From an uncultured Cloacibacillus sp. (lineage in GTDB: Bacteria > Synergistota > Synergistia > Synergistales > Synergistaceae), in the NCBI GenBank assembly GCA_934511335.1, contig CAKSWL010000004.1, positions 1-25,126 on the forward strand: a DNA stretch of 25,126 bases. Direction: 5' to 3'. Shown piece after piece: positions 7,663 to 15,592 of the stretch (within the stretch, counting starts at the first letter, position 1; every line of letters begins with the position of its first letter). Below the pieces are notes generated by a model. The model had not been told where the DNA came from, ran no database searches, and saw only the letters and a program-made list of their open reading frames with translations. The position numbers and the translations under genes were made by a program.

Positions 7663-8364
7663 ATGAAAAGACTTATCGGAATTTTTTGCTTCATGATAAT
7701 CGCGGTATTCACCCTCATTTTCGTTAATGAGGCTTACGCGGCGGAGGAGCCGCTATACGTGAGGCGCATCGAGATGGCGGCCGACCTGGTCAACAAGATG
7801 GCACGGCAGGCGGACGCGGCGACGATGGCCGATGCCATCCGTTCGGCGAAGGGCGTGGCGATATTTCCCGATGTCGCCAAGGCCGGTTTTATAATCGGCG
7901 CCGAAGAGGGACAGGGCGTCGTGCTGCTGCGCACGGAAAACGGCGGTTGGAACGGACCGGCCTTTATGGGGATTACGGGCGCTTCGATCGGTTTTCAGGT
8001 CGGAGCGGAGTCGATCGGGCTCGTGTTGGTGATAAATAACGAAAACGGCCTGCACGCCTTCACCGGCGGCAACAGCTTCAAGCTCGGCGCTGATGTGGCC
8101 GTCGCGGCGGGGCCGGTGGGCCGGCAGTTTGGCGCCTCGACGAACGCGCCGCTTAAGGCCTCCCTTTACAGTTACTCTATGGCAGAGGGGCTCTTTGCGG
8201 GGATCTCCGTCAGCGGCTCCGTGATTAATCAAAACAGAGACCTCAGCCTCGCCTACTGGGGTAGGAAGATGACAGCGCAGCAGGCGCTCGCCGAGCCGGC
8301 CACCGGTACGAAGGTATTGCCGCTGGTGCGGGCGCTGAACGGGCTCCTGGAAGGAGAAAGGTAG
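7663..8364 (+). CDS. Exported SYLF (Ysc84/DUF500) domain protein, copy 2
   Basis: This 233-residue paralog of the preceding gene aligns along its whole length, with most mature residues identical or conservative. The signal peptide differs (residues 1 to about 27, ending NEAYA), while the core blocks are nearly the same: AKGVAIFPDVAKAG, GPAFMGITGASIGFQVG, FTGGNSFKLGADVAVAAGPVGR and GSVINQNRD. This argues for an old tandem duplication with divergence mainly in the leader and C-terminus. An AGGAGAGGGG stretch precedes the ATG; a second, weaker AGGA sits immediately before it. Its role is presumed envelope lipid-related, as for copy 1. Confidence 0.9.
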   Translation: MKRLIGIFCFMIIAVFTLIFVNEAYAAEEPLYVRRIEMAADLVNKMARQADAATMADAIRSAKGVAIFPDVAKAGFIIGAEEGQGVVLLRTENGGWNGPAFMGITGASIGFQVGAESIGLVLVINNENGLHAFTGGNSFKLGADVAVAAGPVGRQFGASTNAPLKASLYSYSMAEGLFAGISVSGSVINQNRDLSLAYWGRKMTAQQALAEPATGTKVLPLVRALNGLLEGER

Positions 8365-8424
8365 AAAAATATAGCGCCTCGCAACAAAAGCGGCGCTTTA
8401 AATATACAGGTGCCAGGCAGTGAA

Positions 8425-8471
8425 GCGGGAATATCCTTTCGTCAAACGCAAGAGGATATTCCCGCCTTTTT
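8425..8471 (+). terminator. Intrinsic terminator after SYLF copy 2
   Basis: This is a perfect 13-bp stem, GCGGGAATATCCT (8425-8437) with AGGATATTCCCGC (8453-8465), a 15-base loop, then CTTTTTG. It lies between the convergent SYLF copy 2 and pstB. A smaller AGCGCC/GGCGCT hairpin sits just upstream, near 8373-8397. The T-run is on the plus side only, so its use for the pst operon is doubtful. Confidence 0.88.
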
Positions 8472-8485
8472 GCGGCATCCCCTCT

Positions 8486-9244
8486 CTAAAGCAGCTCCTC
8501 CAAAAACCTCTCCGCCGCCTCGCCGCGCGGGATTTCCTCCCGCTCAAGCTCGTTTATAACGCGGCCGTAACTCAGGATTTTGAAGTGCGCGCCGAGCCGC
8601 CGCGCCTGCGCGAGGCTGTGTGAGACCATGATCATCGGTATTCGTTCTTTCAGTTTGTCTAAGTGTTCCTCGATCAGCTCCGCTGACTTTTTGTCAAGCG
8701 AAGCCGTCGGCTCGTCAAGCAGAAGGATGTCTGGTTCGAGCGCGAGCGTCCGCGCGAGGCATATCCGCTGCTGCTGACCGCCGGAAAAACTCGCGGCGTG
8801 CTGGTTTAAGCGGTCTTTCACCTCATCCCAGAGGCCGACGTCGCGCAGGCTTTTTTCCATGCGGAGCTCAGCCTCCTCCCTTTTCAGTCCCAACGTCAGC
8901 TCAAGCGGGAGCGTCATGTTTTTCCGCAGGGAGAGCGGCAGTGGGTTAGGGCTCTGGAAGACCATGCCGACGCTGCGTCTGATCAGCGTTAGATCCGGTG
9001 CCTCGCTGCCGTAAATCGATTTCATACCGTCTCTTATCGAAAGCCGCACCTCTCCCTCTCCCGAATATCCCGCAAAGCTTTCGTTCAGCCGGTTCAGAGC
9101 GCGCAGCAGCGTCGTCTTGCCGGAGCCGGAACGCCCCAGCAGGACGGTGACTCCGCGGCGCGGAATGTCAGCCGTAACGCCGTGCAGCACCTCTTCGCCG
9201 TTAAAAGAGACGCGCAGCCCCCTAATCTCAGCGCAATTTTCCAT
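8486..9244 (-). CDS. pstB: Phosphate ABC transporter ATP-binding protein PstB
   Basis: This is a 252-residue cytoplasmic ABC ATPase that powers phosphate import. Walker A is GRSGSGKTT (37-45) and is followed by LLRALNRLNE, the PstB-type stretch after Walker A. The Q-loop segment is MVFQSPNPLPLSL (Q97), close to the PstB block MVFQxPNPFP. The signature is SGGQQQR (154-160), Walker B is ILLLDEPTASLD (173-184), and the switch His is H209. It is the last gene of pstSCAB and starts 4 bases after the pstA stop. No phoU follows, which is unusual for a complete pst operon. The assignment to phosphate rests on the operon as much as on sequence. Confidence 0.9.
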   Translation of the reverse strand: MENCAEIRGLRVSFNGEEVLHGVTADIPRRGVTVLLGRSGSGKTTLLRALNRLNESFAGYSGEGEVRLSIRDGMKSIYGSEAPDLTLIRRSVGMVFQSPNPLPLSLRKNMTLPLELTLGLKREEAELRMEKSLRDVGLWDEVKDRLNQHAASFSGGQQQRICLARTLALEPDILLLDEPTASLDKKSAELIEEHLDKLKERIPMIMVSHSLAQARRLGAHFKILSYGRVINELEREEIPRGEAAERFLEELL

Positions 9245-9248
9245 GACG

Positions 9249-10127
9249 TCAATATATCCCCTTCCAGCGGCGCTCCATGCCTCTCTGGCAGAGCCAGGCG
9301 ATCCCCATCAAAAAGGCGGAGAGCAGCAATAAAACCAGCGAGGCGCCGAATCCGCGCAGCAGTTCGCTTTCGTCGGCATACTGCGCCGCGGTGTAATAGA
9401 TCAAAAACGGCAGTGCTTCAAACTTGGCGGCGAGCCCCGCCGGCAGCCCCGAATTCACGACCACTCCCGTCAGCATTATCACGGCGGTATCCTCCGCCGC
9501 GCGTCCCATTGAGAGTATTATCCCGCCGAGTATGCCGCGCGCGGCGGCGGGGAGCAGCAGCCGGTGCAGAATCTGATTTTCGGAAAAACCCAGCGAGGCA
9601 CCCGTTAATTCGAGCATCGGCGGCAGGCTCTCCAATGAAGAGCGCGTCGCTACGACCAGCGCCGGCATCACAAGCAGCGCAAGGCAGAAGGCGGCTATAG
9701 AAATACTCGTCGTCGCCTCCGGCGCGAACGTATGCCGCAGCGCAAGGATCAGGACGAAGCCGAACAGCCCCATGACGATCGAAGGCACGCTTGCGAGCAG
9801 ATCTATGGCAAGCGACAGATTTTCCTTCGCGCGGCCCCTCGCGAAACGCGCGAGATAGATGCCGCAGCCGATGCCCGGAAGCGCCGCCATGAGCATTGTG
9901 AGGGCTACGAGACAAAAGGTCCCTGCGAAAGCCGGCCAGATGCCGTCCCATACAGGGCGAAGCCCCATTATCGCCTCATAGGCGGGAGTGTCGCCAAAAA
10001 AGAGCGGCCGTCCCAGAACGGGAAGTCCCTTGTCAAGGAGGAAAATAATCAGTGCCCCGCAGGCTCCGAGCACATATACCGCCCCGGCGCCGGCGATTAT
10101 TCCGTAAAGGACCAGCCGTCTTTTCAT
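9249..10127 (-). CDS. pstA: Phosphate ABC transporter permease PstA
   Basis: This is a 292-residue inner-membrane permease with about six transmembrane helices. The binding-protein-dependent permease (EAA-type) loop is visible as ELTGASLGFSENQILHRLLLPAAARGILGGIILSMGRAAEDTA near residues 178-220; the final Gly-Arg-Ala-x-x-(D/E)-(D/T)-A ending is typical of PstA/PstC. It pairs with PstC to form the phosphate channel energised by PstB. Its start overlaps the pstC stop by 4 bases (ATGA), indicating translational coupling. Confidence 0.9.
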   Translation of the reverse strand: MKRRLVLYGIIAGAGAVYVLGACGALIIFLLDKGLPVLGRPLFFGDTPAYEAIMGLRPVWDGIWPAFAGTFCLVALTMLMAALPGIGCGIYLARFARGRAKENLSLAIDLLASVPSIVMGLFGFVLILALRHTFAPEATTSISIAAFCLALLVMPALVVATRSSLESLPPMLELTGASLGFSENQILHRLLLPAAARGILGGIILSMGRAAEDTAVIMLTGVVVNSGLPAGLAAKFEALPFLIYYTAAQYADESELLRGFGASLVLLLLSAFLMGIAWLCQRGMERRWKGIY

Positions 10128-10969
10128 CGCGTCTTCCTCGCGCGCAGCATCCTGAAGAGGATATTCGCCCCGGTGCTCAGCGCAAGCAGGATGCCGCCGG
10201 CGACAAAGAGAGAATAGTAGGCCGTGCCGCCGACGTCTGAGGAGAGCACGAGCCCGATGTGCGCCGTCAGCGCCCGGATCGCTTCAAAGGGCGAAGCCGG
10301 ATACTGCACGGCGTTTCCGGCCAGCATCGTCGGGATCATCGTATCCCCCGCCGCGCGCCCGAAACCCAAAAGCGCCGCGCCCCACAGCCATTCCCGCGAG
10401 GCCGGCAGCACGACGTAGACGAGATGTTCGGCGCGCGAGAGGCCGAGAGACTCGGCTGCCAGACGGCTCTCCAGCGCCATCTGGGCTACGGCGCCCTCCA
10501 TTGTCAGCACCATCGTCGGCGTAATAAGCAGCGAGAGAACGAGCGTAGCTGTGAACCACGAGAAGCCCGAACCGCCGAACCCGTCGCGTATCAGCGGCAC
10601 GAGCAGGAAGACCGAAGCGAAGCCGTAAACGACCGTGGGGATCGCCGTCATGAGGCGAAGCAGCGATGAAAGCAGCGAGGCACTGTATTTTTCACCGAAG
10701 CCGTGTATATAGCAGACGCAGCCGAAAGCGATCAGCCAGCCCACGGCCAGCGAAGAAAACGAGAGCGCGATGGTCGCCGCGATCATCGGCAGAATGCCGA
10801 AGTCCTGAGTTTCGGGATGCCAGACGGAGGTAAAAAGCGTAGGCCCGCTCATAAAGAGCCCTTCCACGGCACAGAAAGTGATAAAGACGAAAACGGTCGC
10901 CAGAAGCGCCGCCACATATAACGCCGAGGCGCGCAGCCATAGCGGGGTATTTGGTGAATCCATCATCAT
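10124..10969 (-). CDS. pstC: Phosphate ABC transporter permease PstC
   Basis: This is a 281-residue membrane permease with about six helices. The sequence MTAIPTVVYGFASVFLLVPL and the cytoplasmic coupling loop AAESLGLSRAEHLVYVVLPASREWLWGAALLGFGRAAGDTM follow the PstC pattern. It begins with three consecutive Met codons; the first (10969) is kept, but the Shine-Dalgarno (AGGCGG) is weak and close, so the exact start is uncertain by two codons. It is separated from pstS by 59 bases holding a strong stem-loop, and overlaps pstA by 4 bases. Confidence 0.9.
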   Translation of the reverse strand: MMMDSPNTPLWLRASALYVAALLATVFVFITFCAVEGLFMSGPTLFTSVWHPETQDFGILPMIAATIALSFSSLAVGWLIAFGCVCYIHGFGEKYSASLLSSLLRLMTAIPTVVYGFASVFLLVPLIRDGFGGSGFSWFTATLVLSLLITPTMVLTMEGAVAQMALESRLAAESLGLSRAEHLVYVVLPASREWLWGAALLGFGRAAGDTMIPTMLAGNAVQYPASPFEAIRALTAHIGLVLSSDVGGTAYYSLFVAGGILLALSTGANILFRMLRARKTR

Positions 10970-10986
10970 AGACCGCCTGTGGGCAA

Positions 10987-11020
10987 GCGGGGCGCCGAAA
11001 AAGATTTTCCAGCGCCCCGC
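10987..11020 (-). promoter_or_regulatory. Intercistronic stem-loop between pstS and pstC
   Basis: A perfect 9-bp GC-rich stem, GCGGGGCGC (10987-10995) with GCGCCCCGC (11012-11020), has a 16-base loop. On the minus strand no U-run follows, so it should not terminate the operon. Such hairpins after binding-protein genes usually protect the upstream mRNA from 3' exonucleases and so raise PstS over the permeases; that is inference here. Confidence 0.6.
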
Positions 11021-11028
11021 AGGATTTT

Positions 11029-11856
11029 TTACTTCTTCCGCGGAAGCGGGATGTAGCCGCTGTCCTTGATTATCTGCGCGCCTTCGGGCGAGTAGATGTA
11101 GTCGATAAAGAGCGCCGTGAGCCCCGCCGGCTTGCCCTTAGTGTTCATGAACAGGTCGCGCACAACGGTATATTTGCCGCTTGCGGCGTTTTCCTGCGTC
11201 GCCGTCATTCCCGCGAGCTTAGGAGCCTTGGTCGACTTGTCGATATGGCCGATGCCCACATAGCCGATCGCGCGCTGGTCTTTAGCCACCGCGGTCTTCA
11301 TCGCGCCGTTGGAATTGACGACGTTGGCCTTTGCCGTGACGCTGTTTTTCTTGATTGCCTTGTCGGTGAAAACTTCGCGTGTGCCGCTGCCGTCCTCGCG
11401 CACATAGAGATTGATCTCCGCGTCTTCGCCGCCGACCTCTTTCCAGTTGGTGACCTTACCCGTGTAGATATCGATCAGCTGCTCGAAAGAGAGCTCTTCC
11501 ACCTTGTTGGCGGGGTTCACGACGACTGCGACGCCGTCGATCGCGAAGGGGAAGGTCTCGAGGCCGTACTTCTCGACTTCGTCCTTCTTCAGCGGGCGGC
11601 CGGTATTGCCGATCTCCACAAGTCCTTCGCCCACCTGCTTCACGCCTACGCCGGAACCGCCGCCGGCGACGGTGATGCGAATGTCGGGGTTTGCGCCCAT
11701 GATGCGCTTCGCCGCCTCCCGCATGACGGGAATATGCGCCGTACCGCCGGCGATATCGATCTTACCCTCCTGCCCTTTGAAAACCTCCAGCGGGGAGGCC
11801 GCGAAGGCCGTGGCCGCAAAAAGACATACTACTGCCGCGATGAGAAACTTCTTCAT
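11029..11856 (-). CDS. pstS: Phosphate-binding protein PstS
   Basis: This is a 275-residue exported binding protein with a Sec signal peptide (residues 1 to about 19, ending ATAFA). The phosphate-binding loops of the family are visible: GGGSGVGVKQVGEGLVEIGNTGRPLK near residues 65-90 and REDGSGTREVF near 153-163. It is the short PstS form without a lipobox cysteine, so it is probably soluble in the periplasm, which fits a diderm cell. It is the first gene of pstSCAB. AAGGAGTG precedes the ATG at a rather long spacing of about 11-12 bases. A candidate Pho box and -10 lie upstream. Confidence 0.93.
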   Translation of the reverse strand: MKKFLIAAVVCLFAATAFAASPLEVFKGQEGKIDIAGGTAHIPVMREAAKRIMGANPDIRITVAGGGSGVGVKQVGEGLVEIGNTGRPLKKDEVEKYGLETFPFAIDGVAVVVNPANKVEELSFEQLIDIYTGKVTNWKEVGGEDAEINLYVREDGSGTREVFTDKAIKKNSVTAKANVVNSNGAMKTAVAKDQRAIGYVGIGHIDKSTKAPKLAGMTATQENAASGKYTVVRDLFMNTKGKPAGLTALFIDYIYSPEGAQIIKDSGYIPLPRKK

Positions 11857-11900
11857 GATACAAAAACACTCCTTATTATTTTTTTATATTGATTGACACC

Positions 11901-11939
11901 CTATTAGCCGCGAAAGACTAAATGGCAGACCAACGACAG
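11901..11939 (-). promoter_or_regulatory. Candidate Pho box and -10 upstream of pstS
   Basis: Read on the minus strand, CTGTCGT (11939-11933), four bases, then CTGCCAT (11928-11922) reproduces the PhoB box: two CTGTCAT-like 7-mers with 11-base periodicity, each with one mismatch. After the 22-base box and a further 11 bases comes TAATAG (11906-11901), at the spacing normal for a PhoB-dependent -10, where the box replaces the -35. The start of pstS is 45 bases further on. The rest of the 435-base gap 11857-12291 shows no gene; it holds only a short AATGCA/TGCATT inverted repeat near 12069-12085 and a weak terminator. Confidence 0.5.
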
Positions 11940-12218
11940 GCAGCCGCCGCCGGGGCGCTGCCATCTTAAACACGCAAGAATGCAGGGGGAATCTTATATC
12001 AGGAGGCCGGGGTCTTTATCTGGCCGGAAGTAAAGGTTCGGCGAAAAAAGAGTGTCCGGCGGCCGTGCAATGCATCCCGTGCATTTTACCAGCGCTAAAT
12101 CACGTCATTCTTCCCACCGTCCTTAAAATCGTTACACCATATCTATGTAATATCACACTGAACCCGCTAAATGTCAATGTATTTTTCCGGCGTAAAGTTA
12201 GAATTTAGGCGGAGCGAC

Positions 12219-12260
12219 AAAAATAAAGGAGGCCCTTCTCTTTTCGCGAAAGGACTCTCC
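12219..12260 (-). terminator. Possible imperfect terminator of mscL
   Basis: On the minus strand an imperfect hairpin centred on TTTCGCGAAA, bounded by GGAG and CCTCC, is followed by TTTATTTTT. It lies 32-73 bases downstream of the mscL stop. Pairing is interrupted, so support is weak. Confidence 0.3.
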
Positions 12261-12291
12261 CTGCTTTCTGCCTGCCGTCAATGAGGCGCCG

Positions 12292-12729
12292 CTACAATTC
12301 TGAGGTGCAGTGCGGACAGCGTGTCGCCCGCTCGTCGATCTCCGTAAAGCAGTGGGGGCAGAGGCGCGGCGGCTTCTCCGGCTTGGGCGCTTCGGGCCGC
12401 CGCAGCCGGTTTGTGAATTTGACGATTATGAAGATGGCCCACGCCTGAATGAGGAAGTTGATCACGGTGTTGATAAAGAGGCCGTAGGCGATGACGGGGA
12501 TGTTCTGCGCCTGAGCTTCGGCGAGCGTCGCCGCCGGCCTGCCCGAAAGGTTGATGAAAAGGTTGGAAAAGTCGATGCCTCCCGCCAACAGCCCGATCGG
12601 CGGCATGAGAACGTCACTGACGAGCGAGGTGACGATCTTCCCAAATGCCGCGCCGATGATGACGCCGACCGCCATATCCATAACGTTGCCGCGCACCGCG
12701 AATTCTTTAAAGTCCTTGAGCCATGCCAT
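12292..12729 (-). CDS. mscL: Large-conductance mechanosensitive channel MscL with C-terminal zinc ribbon
   Basis: This is a 145-residue channel protein that opens under membrane tension to release osmolytes. The N-terminus [33 protein letters not shown] is the diagnostic MscL amphipathic helix and pore-lining TM1; TM2 is about residues 80-104. Instead of the usual charged helical bundle, the tail holds a zinc ribbon with CPHC (124-127) and CPHC (138-141), followed by TSEL. Such ribbons occur in a subset of MscL homologs. AGGAGGGG precedes the ATG. It is a single gene, between the pst promoter region and the symporter operon. Confidence 0.95.
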   Translation of the reverse strand: MAWLKDFKEFAVRGNVMDMAVGVIIGAAFGKIVTSLVSDVLMPPIGLLAGGIDFSNLFINLSGRPAATLAEAQAQNIPVIAYGLFINTVINFLIQAWAIFIIVKFTNRLRRPEAPKPEKPPRLCPHCFTEIDERATRCPHCTSEL

Positions 12730-12889
12730 AAAAACCCCTCCTGTGATTATTTGAAATAGCGGATGCCTATCCTAGAGATTATGATATCACATCATCGGCC
12801 ATACGATAGACGGCCCATGGCCCAGCTTTTATCGCCGGCCGTTTTGCACGGCTTGTCCCGCGGTGTGCCGTTCGCGGTTTTCATCATGC

Positions 12890-12916
12890 AAAAAGGCGGA
12901 GAAAAAGCTCCCCGCC
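12890..12916 (-). terminator. Terminator of the reductase/symporter operon
   Basis: On the minus strand, GGCGGGGAG (12916-12908) pairs with CTCCGCC (12901-12895) with a small bulge and a 6-base loop, then TTTTT follows. It lies 35 bases after the symporter stop and closes the operon that begins near 18.2 kb. Confidence 0.7.
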
Positions 12917-12950
12917 CCTCCTGTTGTATTACTACGGGATACCTTTTGTC

Positions 12951-14609
12951 CTATGCCGGCAGCATGTATTTCTTGAAAGCCCTGTCGATCATCGTTACGC
13001 AGAGATACATGCCGATAACCCCCGCAACAATACATATCCAGTTGATCCACATGCCGATGCCGATCGAAATCAGCAGACTGCCGACGGCCCCGAATAAGCA
13101 GGCTTTAAGTATGCTGTAGTCTATCTCCTGCCCCTGTTCGTCAAACCCCGGAAGCCGCGGCCTGACCTCTTTAGCGCCGGCGAGCGATATGACGACGAGG
13201 CAAACGAAAGAGGCGGCGACGCCCCAGATTATCGGCAGCGGGAGCTTCATCCAGACCGCGGCGGAACAGACGGCGCCGCCTGATACCATGCCCGCGGCAC
13301 AGCCCCAGCCTGTACAGCGTTTCCAAAATAGGGCGCACATAAAGGGTAGGAACATCATCGACGAGAAGGTGCTGTAACCGACGGCGACGATCGTCAGGAT
13401 ACCTTTGAACTGGAGTACAAGCAGCGAAGCGACGGCGGCGATGACGAAAGTGAGCACGCGGCAATACGTGAGTTTCTGCTTTTCCGTAGTACTCTTGGGA
13501 AGCGCTGGCTCCACCACGTCAACCATAAGACAGAGGACGCAGACCTGAAGATATGAATCAAGGGTCGAGATCGTCGTTGCCAGGATCGCGGCGATGAAAA
13601 GCCCGATCAGTCCGTGAGGCAGCACTTCGGAGATCAGTGCAAAAATGACGCCGTCGTTGTTGCCGCCGAGCACCGCAGGGTCGACGATCATCGCCGCGCC
13701 GAGGCCGAGGAAGGTGATGACGCCGGCGAATAGCGTACAATAAGCAAAACCAAGCATGCTCCCCTTTACGGAAGTCTTTTCGTCTTTGGCGGATATGAAC
13801 CTCTGGACATGCGCCACATCGCAGCAAGAGGCGAGCAAGCCGGAGAGCAGGTAGCCGAGCCACCACATATTGGGGCGCAGCGAGAAAAACTGTGCCGCCT
13901 CAAGGGTACTGTGCATCGCGGAGGGAGTGATACCGTGCAGCAGTATCATCGCACCGGGCAGCACGACAAAAATCATCGGCGTCATGATCAGCCACTGAAA
14001 GACGTCGTTGTAGACGACGGAGACGAGTCCGCCGATACTCACATAGCTAAAGGAGACGACGATGCCGATGACGAGCGCGAGCTGATAGGTCATGCCGTAT
14101 TTGTAAAACATCAGGTGGATGAGCAAGCCTAGCGCCGCCATCTGGCTGCAAAGGATTGAAAGGGCGAGCCAGGCCCCCGCGACGCCGGATAGTTTTCTTA
14201 AAAGGGGGTTTCCAAAGCGCGCGACGAAGACATCGCCCACGCTCGTGATGTCGAGCTTGTCAGCGCACTTGCGCAGTTTCCTCGCCATGCCGCAGGCGAT
14301 GGAGAACCAGGCGCCTAGGCTGTAGCACTGCCCCGGAATCAGAGTGCCGGCGCCGTTAACATAGGCGCCGCCGCTGTAGCCGAGAAGCGCGCCGGACCCC
14401 TTCATCGAGGCGCCTTGAGTGCAGAGGGTGGCGAAGACACCGAAAGATTTGCCGCCAACGAGGAAGTTTTCCGTTCCGCCGTCGCCGTTTTTCAGATCTT
14501 TCGTCTTTTTATAGCTGAAGTAGATCCCGTTTCCCACGAGAATACAGAAATATAGAATCAGAACGATGATATCCAAACTGTTTGTCTTTAAGTAATCCAT
14601 GGTATCCAT
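12951..14609 (-). CDS. Sodium:solute symporter (SSS family), linked to Grd component B operon
   Basis: This is a 552-residue membrane protein with about 13 transmembrane helices and the LeuT-type fold of the SSS family. Recognisable parts are the first helix near 12-32, the unwound-helix region FATLCTQGASMKGSGALLG (near 59-77), VVYNDVFQWLIM in the middle, and ISTLDSYLQVC, where Ser/Thr residues contribute to the Na2 site. It imports an organic solute with Na+. It is the last gene of a unit encoding a GrdE-like/GrdB-like reductase pair and an AraC regulator, so the reductase substrate (sarcosine, betaine or a related N-methylated amine) is the obvious cargo; this is inference. GGAGGC precedes the ATG by about 10 bases. 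The AraC gene lies 109 bases upstream. Confidence 0.9.
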   Translation of the reverse strand: MDTMDYLKTNSLDIIVLILYFCILVGNGIYFSYKKTKDLKNGDGGTENFLVGGKSFGVFATLCTQGASMKGSGALLGYSGGAYVNGAGTLIPGQCYSLGAWFSIACGMARKLRKCADKLDITSVGDVFVARFGNPLLRKLSGVAGAWLALSILCSQMAALGLLIHLMFYKYGMTYQLALVIGIVVSFSYVSIGGLVSVVYNDVFQWLIMTPMIFVVLPGAMILLHGITPSAMHSTLEAAQFFSLRPNMWWLGYLLSGLLASCCDVAHVQRFISAKDEKTSVKGSMLGFAYCTLFAGVITFLGLGAAMIVDPAVLGGNNDGVIFALISEVLPHGLIGLFIAAILATTISTLDSYLQVCVLCLMVDVVEPALPKSTTEKQKLTYCRVLTFVIAAVASLLVLQFKGILTIVAVGYSTFSSMMFLPFMCALFWKRCTGWGCAAGMVSGGAVCSAAVWMKLPLPIIWGVAASFVCLVVISLAGAKEVRPRLPGFDEQGQEIDYSILKACLFGAVGSLLISIGIGMWINWICIVAGVIGMYLCVTMIDRAFKKYMLPA

Positions 14610-14718
14610 TTATTACCTGCCTCCTTTGTGATCTTTTGTTTTTGCGAGCATCGAAGGAAGGAAAGCGGTGAGGCTCCCTTTGACAATGGCGGTCGAAAGC
14701 GTTTTGCCCGTCGTTTCG

Positions 14719-15531
14719 TTAATGTCCGACATTCCCGTAACGGGCGGGACTTACCCCCGTTATCTTCAGGAAGGTCTTTGAAAAATGGCTTTGGTCAGTG
14801 AAGCCGAGCTCGTAGGTTATCTGAAGCAGCGTCAATCCTTCGGCCATCATCTCTTTCGCCCGATTCACGCGCAGCTGGTTTATATAGGCGTGCGGCGAGA
14901 GGCCGACCTCTTCCTTAAAAAGCCTCATGAGATAAAAAGGGCTGATGTGGGCGATCTCCGCCAGCTCTTCGATATTCGGCACAGAAACGAAGTTGTCCTT
15001 CAGGTATTGCTTAACGGCTAAAATATGCGACGATTTCACGACCATCCGAGAAAGGATGTTGCCGGTCATCTTTGACAAGAGCCGTTCCGAGCTTTTTATG
15101 ATGTCGTGGATGTCGGCTGTGGATCCGGCCTCTACGTTTCGCTGAATGTTAAGGTAGTCCTCCCAGAGCGCAGGGTCGGAGAAGCACGAAACGGCGGCCT
15201 TTTCCTCTTCAATGGCGCGCCTTACGCCGCCAGAGAGAATTTCTTCTTTAACAAAGACGGTCCGGTACGAGCACTCTCCCATCTGTGAAGAAAGACTGAA
15301 GCTGTGCGGCACCTCCGGCCCCAAAATGAGGAAATCTCCCGGCTTCAAATCAAGTCGAAGCTCCCGGAAATTCAGGGGCAGAACGCCGCTTTCGACAATG
15401 CTGATGGTGTAGCCGTGATGCAGGTGCGAAGAGTCCCGCGTGGGGGACAGATTTTTGGCCGTTAAAAAATCCATGCCCTGAAGAGTCTTTCTTCTCCAAA
15501 GTTTTCTTACGGTTCGGTATTTCTCTTTCAT
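14719..15531 (-). CDS. AraC family transcriptional regulator
   Basis: This is a 270-residue regulator. The N-terminal half is a cupin-type ligand domain (HGYTISIVESG near 39-49 and LDLKPGDFLILGPEVPHSF near 60-78). The C-terminal 100 residues carry the two helix-turn-helix units: IEELAEIAHISPFYLMRLFKEEVGLSPHAYI, then ITYELGFTDQSHFSKTFLKITGVSPARY, which contains the classic AraC signature. It probably senses the operon substrate or a product and controls the reductase and transporter genes. It sits between them, 61 bases after the selenoprotein stop. GGGGGAG lies 6 bases before the ATG. AT-rich palindromes upstream of the first reductase gene are possible targets. Confidence 0.92.
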   Translation of the reverse strand: MKEKYRTVRKLWRRKTLQGMDFLTAKNLSPTRDSSHLHHGYTISIVESGVLPLNFRELRLDLKPGDFLILGPEVPHSFSLSSQMGECSYRTVFVKEEILSGGVRRAIEEEKAAVSCFSDPALWEDYLNIQRNVEAGSTADIHDIIKSSERLLSKMTGNILSRMVVKSSHILAVKQYLKDNFVSVPNIEELAEIAHISPFYLMRLFKEEVGLSPHAYINQLRVNRAKEMMAEGLTLLQITYELGFTDQSHFSKTFLKITGVSPARYGNVGH

Positions 15532-15592
15532 CTGTACTCCCCCTCTTCAAAGCAAAGCCGCCCGCCGGCATAGTTTCACCGGCAGACGGCCT

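Noticed and set aside
12061..12160. Short palindromes and a TAATATCACAC motif as CRP-type sites
   Set aside because: The matches are too short and lack dyad symmetry, and no regulator is in the window to support them.
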